Origin: Rhizophagus irregularis
Lineage: Eukaryota; Glomeromycota; Glomeromycetes; Glomerales; Glomeraceae
Assembly (NCBI RefSeq): GCF_026210795.1
Contig: NC_089449.1
Span: 558,001 to 622,000 of the forward strand
Direction of reading: 5' to 3'
Length of the DNA: 64,000 nt
Made by a program: the position numbers and the translations under genes. Below the pieces are notes generated by a model. That model had not been told where the DNA came from. It ran no database searches and saw nothing but the letters and a program-made list of their open reading frames with translations. This document shows positions 45,181 through 56,929 of the stretch, in pieces (the first letter of the stretch is position 1; each line of letters opens with the position of its first letter).

Positions 45181-45935
45181 CTGGTCAGCCAAACTGTGAT
45201 TCAACCTGAGAAGGTTAGATCATGACTTTGATGATTTTTGATGAAATTTCCTTTTTTGGAAATTTCAAATTTCAAAAAATTGAAATTGTGAAAATCAAAT
45301 TTTGAATTTTTGAAAATTGAAATTTTGAAATTTTTGATTTTTGAAATTTCCTTTTATGGGAAATTCCCTTAAATGATATATGGAAAGCCGTCCTTGACAA
45401 AAGGTTGATGTCCAGACATCATGAAATATAATGTTTAGACATCATGATGGTATGTCTAGACATCATGTTTGATATATGTAGGATGATGTTTATACATTAT
45501 TTAACATGATGTAAAAGACATCAACGGTGATGTCTAAAACTCGTCGATCAAATTAAATATAGTATATTTATAAGTTACAAAATAAAATTTAACCTATATT
45601 TGTAACATGATGTCTAAGACATCATGTCGGTTAATGCTTGAGCATCATGTTGAATGATGTACAAACATTATTCTACATATATCAAACATGATGTCTAGAC
45701 ATTATCCAACATGATGTCTGGATATCAACCTTTTGTCAAGGACGGCTTTCCATAATGATAATGATTGATGTTACACATACATCCAAAACAGGAAATTTCG
45801 TGACACGAATTTATGTTGATCTATACCATTTAAGGAAATTTCACATAAAAGGAAATTTCAAAAAAGGAAATTTCAAAAATCCGAAATTTCAAATTTCAAA
45901 ATTTTGATTTTCATTATTTTGTCACTTTTGGTCCA
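45181..45935. mobile_element. Inverted-repeat element hosting a nested MITE
   Basis: Left arm ~45237-45380 (gaaatttccttttatgggaa, ending cttaaatgatata) is inverted relative to right arm ~45820-45935 (accatttaaggaaatttcac, then ataaaaggaaatttc). A partial copy of the right arm recurs inverted at 39082-39270. The exact ends are unclear; the MITE 45381-45752 sits between the arms. Confidence 0.5.
45381..45752. mobile_element. MITE with ~40-bp near-perfect inverted repeats
   Basis: The left end tggaaagccgtccttgacaa continues aaggttgatgtccagacatc. The right end gatatcaaccttttgtcaag continues gacggctttcca. The flanks offer a TA dinucleotide at both sides (45379-45380, 45753-45754), which would fit Tc1/mariner-type mobility. 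The interior repeats atgatgtctagacatcat palindromes. Confidence 0.8.
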
Positions 45936-45939
45936 AACG

Positions 45940-46460
45940 GTACACCGTACAAACCAAACTGCTGCTCATTTTGGTATTGAACTTGATGAAGCCTTTGTTT
46001 TAATCCACCAGAATTTTATCCTATTTTTCAAGCTGCTTTTGAAGCTGCATATAAAAAATATGAATTACATATTCCAAATCATCCTACACATTCCTTATTT
46101 TGTGCAGTTCGTGTTTTTGATCCTAAATATATGCATATAGGAAATACTTAATGACATAGCATTTATCAATATTCGAACTTAATAATTCTTCAAATAACTT
46201 AGTACATGAATGGGGTATTTAGTGGGCTGGAATTTGATGGAAGTGTAGATGAAAGTAAATTGGACGTTTATTGGAATAATCTAACAACTCATTTACTGAT
46301 CCTTTCCCAAATTGCATTTGATTATATTTGGCTACCTATATCTAGCTGTGCTGTTGAGCATAGTTTTTCTTTATATAATACTTTCTTAGATAATGACCAT
46401 CAAAATTTTTATCAAAAGAATTACTTAAACAACTGAATATGATGTATTATAATCGAGATG
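45940..46460 (+). pseudogene. hAT transposase, 3' half with dimerisation domain
   Basis: Frames read TAAHFGIELDEAFVL, then after a shift PEFYPIFQAAFEAAYKKYEL, HIPNHPTHSLFCAVRVFDPK and YMHIG. Then MNGVFSGLEFDGSVDESKLD (46206) runs on to LLILSQIAFDYIWLPISSCA and VEHSFSLYNTFLDNDHQNF, the conserved hAT C-terminal dimerisation block. It ends near 46436 with a stop, followed by MMYYNRDD in another frame. The family is the same as the 5' half at 26351-27537, and the two are collinear. Confidence 0.8.
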
Positions 46461-46469
46461 ATTGAATTT

Positions 46470-48284
46470 GTATATTTTTTTTGGGTTAAATAATAGTTTA
46501 TTATAATAAAGTTGATATGAAATTATCACATAATATCACAATTTTTATGAAAATCGCCACAAAATCTCACAAAATACACAAAAATTAGATTCACAACACA
46601 ACGCAAAATTAGCTTTTATCACACACAAAATTTGCCTTAGACCGCCACAAAAAATCATCTATCCCCTAGATACTGCACGTAAGTCACTGGTCACGTTATA
46701 GTTATAAAATTATGCTGAAATTAGGATGTGTGACAAATAATATGTGATGAATAGGATTTTAGCTACTAAAAAATTTCTCTGTCCCTCCCTCAGATATTTA
46801 TGAAAGTGAGGGATGTAGGCTCGGGTCATTTGTCATTTTGGGAAGCCGTCATTTGTTATTTCAAGTCATTGATCAAGAATATTTAAAATTGTTCAAGTGA
46901 CTTATTTGATTGGCCTAAATTTGGACATTAAGTTCATTTACATAAATCATGCAATAAATCACACGACTAAATCACGCGATTGACCGGCATTACCTATATA
47001 CCCGTATGAGCTCGCTTGTTGGGCACTTGGGCTACGAAATTGTTTCATATTAAATCCTTTATTACCTTATTTAAATATCTAACTAATTCGGAATAGGTTA
47101 AAACTTTGAATTGTTAGAATTGTTAAGCGAAGAGTATAAGTACCGCATAATGTAACTGTACAGACAAATTGGGAAAAAAAAAATTTTTTTTTCGAGAGTT
47201 TTTTTTTCGTCAAACTTTATGCATTTCATGCATGCAAATAACAAAGAAAAGTGAGGGAATGCAGGAACAAGATTGTAAACATTCAAATAGCGTAAATAGC
47301 GTAAGAATTATTTTCAAATAACAAAGAAAGTCATATAATAATGGTTCTTGTATTTTTGTTTGGCACAATTACGTCATAAATATAATTATATGGAAATATG
47401 TTGATCGGCGTAAATTTGTAAAATACATATGAATTTGGACTAAACTGTCAACTAATAAGTATTAAAAAAGAAAATTTTAAACTTTTTACCGATTTTTATT
47501 TTATTATGGGCGAAATTCTACATTATTGACATCAGAAAAGGATATAAAAAGAAAATAATAATATCATGCAAAAAAAGGAGATCTTTATTTGTATTATTTT
47601 TTAAAACAATACAATACAACTTTTTTTAGAATAATCATTCGTTAACCAATTAAAGAAAACGCGGGATTTTAATGATCAATATTTTTAGACATTAGTAGCA
47701 TTAATTTCTATTGGTCGCCGCAGTATTCCTTATGACCGGCTTGGGTATTTATCATGTAATACTGTATAGGATCGAAAATCGAATCTTTTCAAGATTTTTC
47801 TTATAGATGACCTTAAATCAGTTTCTAATTTCAGCAAAAATAATCAGCACTTGACCAACATGAAAAATTACTTTGGAGTCAGGTTAACTTATATGTAAAA
47901 AATTGCTGAGAATCGATTCTCGAGAATCGATTTTACTATGTTTTGTCGATTTTCGATTAATAGATTCTAATCCCTAATTGTATAACATTCCATAAACTGA
48001 AGAAGTTCTTTATCGTTCTTTTCGTGTATTTACACCTATTAAACATATAGCATAGCTATATTTATTACACGTGCACAGTGCATTCGTGTTGTTTTAATTT
48101 CTTGTAATAAAGGGCAATTAACAACTAAATAATTTGTAATTTGTCCAACGTTCACAAAAAAAATTCTGCTTTAATTTAGTATTATTCTTATAAAAATATT
48201 GGTTTGTCAAATTTACATTTTTAATATAATTACAAATAATACATAACTAAAAGCTAACAAATATTAATATCATGTATTTACTGA
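46470..48284. other. Intergenic with duplicated upstream-like block
   Basis: No gene is supported. Bases ~47100-47640 resemble ~49080-49550 (shared atgcatgcaaataacaa, tacgtcataaa, catatgaatttgg and gatataaaaagaaaa stretches in the same order). A degenerate TAGGGATT-family MITE lies at 47766-47978. Confidence 0.5.
47766..47978. mobile_element. TAGGGATT-family MITE, degenerate copy
   Basis: The left end taggatcgaaaatcgaatct is shortened. The interior (ttcaagatttttcttataga, then gagaatcgattctcgagaat) is nearly identical to 38521-38725, with an extra cttatat-containing stretch. The right end is gattctaatcccta. No clean target duplication is visible. Confidence 0.75.
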
Positions 48285-48413
48285 ACTAGCAGAGTATGTC
48301 AAATATGAGTGTGAGAAATTTCCATTCTTGATTACAAGTAATTTCTTCATTTTCTTCCTCAATAATAATTTGCTTTGCTTTCTTTGTACTTTAGTTGGCT
48401 GTATACTATAAAA

Positions 48414-48782
48414 TTAATACGAAAAAAATAATTGATTCAATACATATGGAAGTTGGTCGATCGTTTGTTGTGAGATCAATATCAACTTGATATAACGTTC
48501 GATTAATAGCATCTTTGAGCTCTTAGATGATCTGTGAATCTGTCTCAACATATCCGCAAGAGATAATGTAGCAAACATCATTTCGTGGCCTTTAATCCCA
48601 GAATATAACACATCAATTTTCTCTACAATAATATCGAAACATCTGTGATTACGTTGTAAGAATCGAAAGGTTTTTTCTATCTTGCTCTTACTTATCTTGG
48701 CTGATAAAACGGAAGTTTCTGACCATAGACAGTAAAATAAGTCCTTTTTAGGAGACATAATAGGACATAATGATGCGGACAA
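48414..48782 (-). CDS. Hypothetical small protein
   Basis: A 122-residue frame starts at 48782 (or the in-frame ATG of MSPKKDLFYCLW at 48758). It is rich in helical, Leu/Ile-bearing segments with basic residues (SKSKIEKTFRFLQRNHRCF, RSSKSSKMLLIERYIKLI) and has no signal peptide or TM segment. A further open stretch on the same strand downstream (TKKAKQIIIEEENEEITCNQ, then EWKFLTLIFDILC, ending near 48285) may be a 3' exon, but the only donor/acceptor pair I see would make an intron of about 32 nt, which seems too short. The family is unknown to me. Confidence 0.4.
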   Translation of the reverse strand: MSASLCPIMSPKKDLFYCLWSETSVLSAKISKSKIEKTFRFLQRNHRCFDIIVEKIDVLYSGIKGHEMMFATLSLADMLRQIHRSSKSSKMLLIERYIKLILISQQTIDQLPYVLNQLFFSY

Positions 48783-49823
48783 TAAAGAATCAACTCGTAT
48801 TTATATGATATTAGCGAATAGAGTTATAAATTTTAACTTTACATTAAATTTACTCTATATTTATCGCTACACAGAGTTTTTGATACAAAAAAAAATTTAT
48901 TGTGATTGACAAGACCGTCGTAAAAATCATGTGGAAATGTGTAAAGGAAAAAACATTGAAGATATAATTATAGTATATACTGTATAAATCAAAAAAACTT
49001 TCGGTTTTTTAATTACCTAATTATATTATTCAGCTAATACAAAATAGGTTAGATATATATATATGAGAAAATGGATATAAATACGCTTATTGAGAAAAAA
49101 GATTTTTTTGTTTTTTTAATGCATGCAAATAACAACAAAGGAAGGTAAAGAAGGAATAAAGTTCAAAACTTGAACTATTATAAACTTTTCTTTGTAATTA
49201 TTACGCTATTTTAAATAATTACCATCACTTTATCACTTTATACGTCATAAACATATTTAAATTATAACTCGTTAAAATTATTCTCCTTATATTTAATTTG
49301 GGCGTAATTTGCATATGAATTTGGTTAAATGGCATTAAATCGGCAATCAATAGTCTTATGTCAATGGATATTTTAACTTTTGCCGAGTAAAAACTTGATT
49401 TATTATGTGCGCTTAATTATTGCGAAAATCCATGGTTTAAAAGTCAGTAGATATAAAAAGAAAAAATAATCATTTTATGCAACAAGGAACTCTTTATCCG
49501 TATTATTTTTTTTTTAACAATACAAATTTTTCTTTTAATTACCCAATTTATTAGTTAATCAAATAATTGTTGATCATATATATCATGTGATATAATATTA
49601 TATTGATATAATCTTACTCATAAAAAAAAATTGTAAACAAATCGTCACAAACTGATTCTACTTTTTTGGTCATTAGAACGTTCTCTCGCCGTTTTTTTTT
49701 CGTGCATTATTTCCTTATACAAATTTTCATTACAAAGAAACAAGATAATTATTTAAAGGAAAGGACTCTACAAGCGGATAAAAAAATTATAAAAATTTTT
49801 TTTAAAAAATAATATTCTTCGAT

Positions 49824-50737
49824 ATGAATTTTTTTGCAAAACTTGGCGTTTGTTTCTTAGCAATAATTTTACTTATCTTATCCTTCGCTGGGCTAGCTTC
49901 TTTTTCACTAGGTGAGAACTTATTGATAAAAAGTTTTTTTTCAGCGGAAAAAAATATATTTGATCGGTATGGTTCGCTTAAAATATTCATAATTTTTTTT
50001 TAAAAAAAAAATCAGAGGTTGCGAAGATCGCCCTTTTTAACCAGACAAATGGCGAATTAAAACTACATCCTATGGATTATGTGTAAGTAATAAAAGATAT
50101 TAAATGTACTTAATAATTTGAAATGATTTATTAATTGGTTATCGATCTTATAAAAAAAACAGATACCTAACCGCGCTCGTCTTAGGCAGTAAGTTATTAA
50201 TTTAAAAAAAGTAAAATTTTTTGAAATTTTAATAATTGTTTACTAATTTTTCGTAGTGAGTGGTTTCTATTGCTGCCATTCTACTAAAAGTGATGAAAAT
50301 AATAATAATTATCATTATGGAATAAGGTATTTATATTAATTATATTTTTTTGATCTAAAAAGCGATAAATATAATTAACCTACCTATTTGAATTATACTT
50401 ATTTAAGTGGAACTCTAGTTTCCTTAGCGATCATGAGTAAGTTAATATGACAGTGATTTATACGTATACAGTATCTTGATCTTGGTAATTTATTAACTTA
50501 ATTCTTTTTTTAGTTTTATATACTATTTTTACAAAAGATGAAATGGGAGATATTCCATTTTTTTGTCCTGCAAATTATCCTTATACGTCAACTTTAATTC
50601 GTACCGCATGTCAAGTAAGAGCCGCGAATCTATTAATAATGTGGATATCTCCTGCTGTAGCGTTCTTTTTGGTTATTGCTGCACTCATAATTTCTTTTTG
50701 TTGTTGTGCTGGTAAAGACAACTGTTGCATTGCATAG
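49824..50737 (+). CDS. Small six-exon tetraspan membrane protein
   Basis: Exons 49824-49911, 50016-50082, 50163-50188, 50257-50326, 50408-50436 and 50514-50737 join in phase through GT..AG introns to give 167 residues. TM1 is at ~7-27 (LGVCFLAIILLILSFAGLAS), TM2 at ~52-67 (VYLTALVLGMSGFYCC), TM3 at ~81-99 (GTLVSLAIMILYTIF) and TM4 at ~132-156 (LIMWISPAVAFFLVIAALII). The loop between TM3 and TM4 holds two Cys (FFCPANYP, TACQV) that could pair outside the membrane. The C-terminus ends in a Cys cluster (FCCCAGKDNCC), a likely palmitoylation site. The layout is claudin/SUR7-like, but no family signature was recognised. The same exon pattern is preserved in a dead copy at 62733-63760, which strongly supports the splice model. 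Confidence 0.75.
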
Positions 50738-52072
50738 TAATATAATCTTATAGGAGAATTTCATTTCATATTTTTCTAATTTTTGCTTAAAACCTTTTTT
50801 CATTATTATCATGTATATATATACCTGTATATTTTGATGCAATTAATATTGATCAATTTATAAAATTTATAATAAAAAAAATACTTTAGAATTTTAATAA
50901 GAAAAATAACAACCCGTTGATCGTTTGTGATTAAAAAGTATTTGTTAATGTTATGTCGAGATGAATTACTAATTAATTATTAAGTTACATATAAAATATG
51001 TGCAAACGTTTGATGTTTTTTCTTTTCTTCAAAATTTCAAAATTCGGGAACCAAGTTTTTTTATTTGTCATAAACTTGAACATTCTTTTATACTCGTTCT
51101 TTATCTCTAATTTTTAGCAATAATAATTTCATATACGGATTAATGTGTAAAAGAATCTTTAAAAATAAGTTTCATAACCGCTAATATGAATATTCTTGAT
51201 TGATTTCGGCTTCAAAATGGAAATTTGTTAATAATATTTAAACTATATTCTGCGTAATTGTTTCTGAAGTAGTGACGTACATAACGTACGTACTATTTCA
51301 TAAAAAAAAACAAGTGATAAATTTATTAACGAGAGAAAAGAATGCGCCGGCAAATAAAAATTTCAAGATTTGATCCCAGAAATATCTGCCTCGAATATTT
51401 TATTTCAATGAAATTTTTCTTTCGAATTCTTGCTCGTATTATTGCTCTTCGTTTTACGCGAAATCTTGAAATCTTATTCATGAATTATTATAGCTTAATT
51501 ATCAATTTATTCATCGATTAATGGTTATATTTTTTGTGTAACTTAGCAATGGAAATATGCATTATGCAGTGTATTTATCCGTTACAAGCTAAAAATCAAA
51601 TTCATATCCCATTTATTCTATATTTGAACTCGCAATATGTAAACCCAACAATGATTTTAATTCAATTACAAATATTCTTTATTTCCATAGATGAAAAGTT
51701 GAGTAAAAAAAAATTTTGTGTAACATTTTTATATAGAGTACGTTCATAATTTTGAAACTTGCAATATTAATTTCACATATAATTCTATACATTATTCATT
51801 AATACCCAGGTCTATCCTAAGAATATACTCTAAAGCCTATTTCATTACTATTTCTTGATAATCTGATATGGTAATTATTTGTTTATACAAGAATGAATCA
51901 TATTTTTGACTTCTGTAATCAAAAATATAGTATCAACTTGCTATTAATATTCTATTATATACCTTTCTTAACTCCCTATGTTATCAAGTTCAATTATGAA
52001 TAGGCAGATATTAATTAATGTAAATACATTTTATTAGATGATAACAAATTTAATAAAAATAAAAATAATTAC
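50738..52072. other. Intergenic, no gene supported
   Basis: AT-rich DNA lies downstream of the tetraspan gene. I see no coding signal beyond low-complexity frames such as 51534-51749. Confidence 0.5.
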
Positions 52073-52925
52073 CTGTTTGCATTCAAAATTGTTGAAAAAA
52101 AACATCCAATCAGGATAATCGGTATCGTCTTCTAGCCACTTTAAGGCTTGCCATTTTAACATGAATAGAATGAATACATATGAATATTCTTACTACTTAT
52201 AAGTAAGAAACTGTTTTTATTATTCCAATCCACGTGGAATATAATATGCAGATTTATATATACTTTTTTCTTTACTATATGTGAACTCATCGTAAACATC
52301 ACCCGGAACAACGAAAAAAGTTAATTTTGGATCTAAAGAAGTAGTGAGAATTGTTCTACATTGGGAATGATTCGTGGTTGAGATTTCCACATTCTTCACA
52401 TTATTCCTTTTTTTTACCCTAATTCCTTTAATCCTTACCTAACTTAATCTTCTTTCCCTTACCCTATCCTAATTTTATATCGTCATATTTAGGACCTTTG
52501 GCATTAACTATATATCAGATGTTTCTATTCCTTAAATATATCTTCCCTGTCCTGATTCTAATGACAGCATGAGCTTTTAAGTTCGTCAATCATCCACAAA
52601 ATTATGTATCTTATGGAAGTCATTTTCCAAAATATTCAATTTTAAAGCTCTATTAAGATATTAATTAGGATTTTCTTCTAAAATCTTCATATAACTTGAC
52701 AAATTCATAAATTATCCCTTCATAAGGCTGAAACCAATCCAGGTTCAGCATTAGGCCAAGATTTAAATCGGCAACTTTCGGTCAAAAGAAATTAGGTGAA
52801 TCAATTTCAGATGATCCTTTGAATGTTTTCAACTCGACCGTCATAAATGTTCGGATAAGACATTCTGAAGTTGTGAATGGTCGATCTAATATCGCAACTT
52901 TGAGGTAGTTCTATTTATAAACAAT
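52073..52925 (-). pseudogene. Remnants of a spliced gene of unknown family
   Basis: Three stretches on the minus strand look like coding sequence. At 52925-52780 a frame after an aaatag acceptor reads NYLKVAILDRPFTTSECLIR, then TFMTVELKTFKGSSEIDSPN. At ~52410-52220 a frame reads KNVEISTTNHSQCRTILTTS, then LTFFVVPGDVYDEFTYSKEK, then KSAYYIPRGLE and a stop. At 52162-52073 ATG-led MLKWQALKWLEDDTDYPDWM continues to NNFECKQ and ends at a GTAATT donor. I could not join them into one open frame, so decay is likely. No family was recognised. Confidence 0.4.
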
Positions 52926-53721
52926 AAAATAAAGCATATGAAAATCAACGTTAAATAAAATCAGAGTTTCAATTTTGACTTTATAAGGTCATCATGACTA
53001 TTATATAACCCTTATATTAGTCATAGTATTTCACCTTTTTTCTTTAAAATTAAGGATCAAAATAAATATCATTACTTTTAATTTGATAAATTAATGACTT
53101 ACTTTTAACTTGTTATTTACATATTAATATAAAGATTTCATTGTCAATAAACCATTAAAGCTCTTCTTCAATATTAATTTCTATATGAGATTTATTCATA
53201 AGTGTTTTCATCTTTTTATCAAATTCACCGCCCACTTTTTTGGTCGGAATAGTGACTTTCCTTAGGTTATTATAAAAATATTTTTTTTAAAAAAAAAAAA
53301 ATTGAGTAGCCCTAACTGTGTTATTATTGTTATTTTCAAAATGGTTGAAATTCTACATAGAGAGAGTAAAAGAAAGAAATACACGTGTGTAAAAAATTGT
53401 ATCAAAAAAATATGTATCAATACATAAAAGTACTTAATATCAAAATATGTAAAACAATAACTTGTTAACAAATCAAATTTGAATATATTAAAATAACTAT
53501 ATAAAAAATAATTGTAGTACTTTTAATGACATAAAAAGCTAAAAATTATCGCCAATCAGATCAAGACATCAAACATGATAATTAACTTATGACGTTTCTA
53601 TTGTTTATATTGTTTATATTTAATGTTTATATCAGATATTGTTTATATTTTAATATTTATTCATTTTACCTTGAGACTTTCAGATTAAATTCTCTTTTAT
53701 ATTTAAATTTTAATACGGAAA

Positions 53722-54550
53722 ATGGATTTGAAAGAGAAGGGTATATCATATAAACTTAATTTGTTGAGTCTTTGTTGTTGTTGTTATAAATTAAATAAGA
53801 ATATTTTTATCACTTTTTTTTCTTCTTTTTTTTTTAGTTTTGAGTGACGAAGAAAATGGCTTAAACACATCTCAATATTCGGATGATGATTCTACTTTAC
53901 CATTTAGTACAGATTCTGAAGATGAAAAAGATTATTTAAAAAGTCTCGAGCAAAAGAATATACCTTCATCAAAATTTACTTGTATCAAAAGAAAATACTT
54001 AAAATTTAATCCCGGATCAAAAGAGTTGATGATAGAAAGATCATTGCAAGATAGAAAAATTGTAAAGATCGGTGAAGTATGGTTTTCTCATCCTATGTAT
54101 GATGATCGGTCATCACCAGAAGACTCTTCTTCAGATGATGAACGAAGTGTGAATAATAAAAATATCTCTTATAAAGTATGTGATAAAAGATTCAGATTGT
54201 AATGATGAGGGTGTATCATCATCATCAACTTTAAAACTGAAGAGAGCGAGGATAATACGATAAAAGAGAATAACGTAAAATCTATTTTTATTATACAGCA
54301 GAATCATATTGAATCCCTTTCAAATATTATGGATTTAATAGTAGGAACATCCGAAGAGTCAGAACAATTTGATGAATTATATCAAGCGAAAGAAGCTATG
54401 GAAATAGATTCTAAATCTTCATGGAATATTGTAAAAACATCCGATGAAGAATCAGATCAAATCGATGAACTTCATCAAGAGATTGAAGGTAGTAATTCTA
54501 ATTCATTTAAAAAGGAGTTTCTAAATGACAGGGAAAGGTTATTAATATGA
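53722..54550 (+). CDS. Acidic Ser-rich protein, three exons
   Basis: Exons 53722-53740, 53838-54175 and 54299-54550 join in phase (GTATAT..TAG, GTATGT..CAG) to give 202 residues. The first half has acidic/Ser runs (QYSDDDSTLPFSTDSEDE; SSPEDSSSDDERS) around a more ordered middle (FTCIKRKYLKFNPGSKELM, then DRKIVKIGEVWFSHPMYDD). The third exon carries two related ~22-residue units (VGTSEESEQFDELYQAKEAM and VKTSDEESDQIDELHQEIEG). CK2-type acidic Ser sites are common. It could be a nuclear or regulatory disordered protein; no domain was recognised. Exon 1 encodes only six residues plus one base, so the start is the least certain part. Confidence 0.5.
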
Positions 54551-55499
54551 TTTGATTTGGACTTTATTGTAAGAAAAAATAATGAAAAAAAATTAGTTCT
54601 GGTGAAAAATTAGAAGCTCAGAGTCCATATATACCCAATGAAAAAATATTAGGATATTATTACTATTATTAGTAACATTTAGTACTTCAATTCTTGTCAT
54701 CCTAATGAATTAAAGATCATTTAAACGAGAATTGAACTATTATTACATTAAATAATAAATTATTTAAACGTTCTATTTGTGCACGATTTAAAATAGGATT
54801 CATCTGAAGTGATATAATTCGCAAGAAAATTTTTTGGCCCTTGTTCAACTGTGTCTAATCAGCCTAAATATTTTTTAAGTATTTGATATATTATTTAAAA
54901 TAATTTCACTTTATATATCAAATAATAGAATACATTTTTATTTGTTTTTAATAGTTTGTGTAATTTATTGATCTTCTCTCTTGTCATAAACTAATTCTTG
55001 GTGGCAGACTTAGAGAAGAACTACGTCTTACGATACACGATACACGATATACACGTGAATGATAGAGGTTTAGGTCAAAATTTTTTAGTGTCTAGTTGGA
55101 TATGATCGTTTGATAACAAAGACTATTAAAATGTAACATTGTATCGAACGCGTAAAATGACATTATGCGTGTCCATTTTTTCCCCGCTTTTATATAATAT
55201 AAAAACGATAATTCACGCATATATATTAAACTTTTAAAAATTGTCCAAAATTTTTTAAAATTTGTTACAGAATTTTTTCAAAATTGTGTTCTCCTTTGAC
55301 GAAGAATAAAAACAAAACCAAAAGTTAACATTCATTAAATCCTATGATGCGTTAAAACTTACACTCCACGATCTTATTTCTAAGGTTAAAATAATTATAT
55401 TATTAATGATTCCCTATCAAAAGATTTTTAAAGGATCCTTAAGGAGCCTAAATTTACCCATTAAGGAATCCTTGTTATCGTTATCCATTTTTCTACTCT
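54551..55499. other. Intergenic, no gene supported
   Basis: AT-rich DNA. A tacgatacacgatacacgat tandem piece is at about 55029-55050, and repeated 'ttaaggatcc / aaggaatcctt' strings begin near 55430. Confidence 0.4.
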
Positions 55500-55539
55500 T
55501 CTGTCTTTGCTAGACACGCGTCCTGTCCAGAAAGACTTG

Positions 55540-56400
55540 AAAAATCGCCTAAAAAATGAAACAAAATGAACAGTAGTTAATATAAAAAAAATGAGAATTT
55601 TTTTTTTACTAACCAACATATATTATACTACAAATAAAAGAAAAAGGAAAATTTAAAACAAAACTTACCCAAATTCCCGAACTCACCTTCTTCTCGGGAC
55701 CTCCACCTTTGGAAGAACTGGAGTTGGATTAGTCTAATCTCCGGATAATGAACTTGGGTTGGCACTCTCTAATATTCCTAATATTCCTAAACATTATGGT
55801 AATATCATCCAATTCCGTCTTAGAAAAATCATATAGACTTTATCGATATCATAGATCCGTCTAAAAAGAAAATAAAAAATGAAACGTTAATAAATGTCTC
55901 GTTAAAATAAATAAGAAAAAAAAATTTTTTCCCACCAAATTTTCACGCGTCCAAATACAATTTAATTTTATTGACCATCATCTTTTTCTTACTTTCGGTA
56001 AACATCAATGGCTTTCTTGATTGTGAAATCGACTCAGCCTGATGCTTCTTCGAACTGGATAAAAAAGAATAAAGGAAACGTTAATGAACATTTCCTAAAT
56101 AAATCAATAAAAAGTTTCACAACGAAAATGTCGCAAAACTTACCAAATCCCAAGTCGAATACTGGAAAACGTTTCTATTAAAAAAAACAAAAAAAAAAAT
56201 TATATTTAAGTTTCACAACGAAATGAAACGTTGTGAAACTTACTATTTCATTTCAAAGTTTTCAAGCCGAATACATTTGAACCTATAAAAAAAATGAGAA
56301 ACGTTAGATAACGTTTCTTATAGTAAATAAAATTAAGTTTCATGAATTTGGAACCTATTAAAAAAAAGTGAAACTTACCTGCCATTTTATTATATTACAA
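55540..56400 (-). repeat. Degenerate micro-exon/mini-intron-like tract
   Basis: Read on the minus strand, short blocks lie between TAG and GTAAG signals. Examples are a block starting aaacgttttccagtattcga (~56186-56156), flanked by ttaatag and gtaagttttgcg, and a block starting gttcaaatgtattcggcttg ending at gtaagtttcacaacg (~56285-56246). The intervening DNA carries palindromes gaaacgttatctaacgtttc and gaaacgttgtgaaac, the same aacgtt motif as in the 31-34 kb array. It may be the tail of a real multi-exon gene (a longer block near 56045-55985 starts ttcgaagaagcatcaggctg) or a decayed array. Confidence 0.45.
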
Positions 56401-56929
56401 GTATAAAATATATTTATAGTTTTAATAGACGATAGAAGTTGAAATATAGAAATTTCCGTTGGCATCATGGAAAGACTTTTCGTATGCATGGAATTTAAGA
56501 ATTTTCCATAGTACTATCTCTAAAGTCTGTCCAAATCACAAAAACCTAAAGAAGGGAGAGGGAAAAGCGAAAGAAGGAAAGGAAAAAGGAAGGGCGAAAG
56601 AAAAAAAATTACAAAAAAAAAAATTTTTTTTTACTATAGACTGCGGCTAGCCGGCTGCACGCCCTTGTGATACACATGATACAATTGATACATGTGATAT
56701 AACACGGAACCTACTAGTTAGGAGATTTGAATAATAAAGATCTAGATTTACTTAAAAGATTTTTTATATAGGAATCCTTAAGGAGCTATAAATTTATAGA
56801 TTCCTTAAGGATATTTTACAAGCCAATAAGGATTTTTAAAGAATCCTTAAAATTACAGATCCTTAAGGATTCCGAAGCAATTCATGGAATCCTATGTCCC
56901 ATGTCCCAAAAAATTTACTGATGTTCAAA

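Noticed and set aside
56459-56650. Lys-rich plus-strand frame (63 residues)
   Set aside because: Low-complexity purine run with no splice context; not accepted as a gene.
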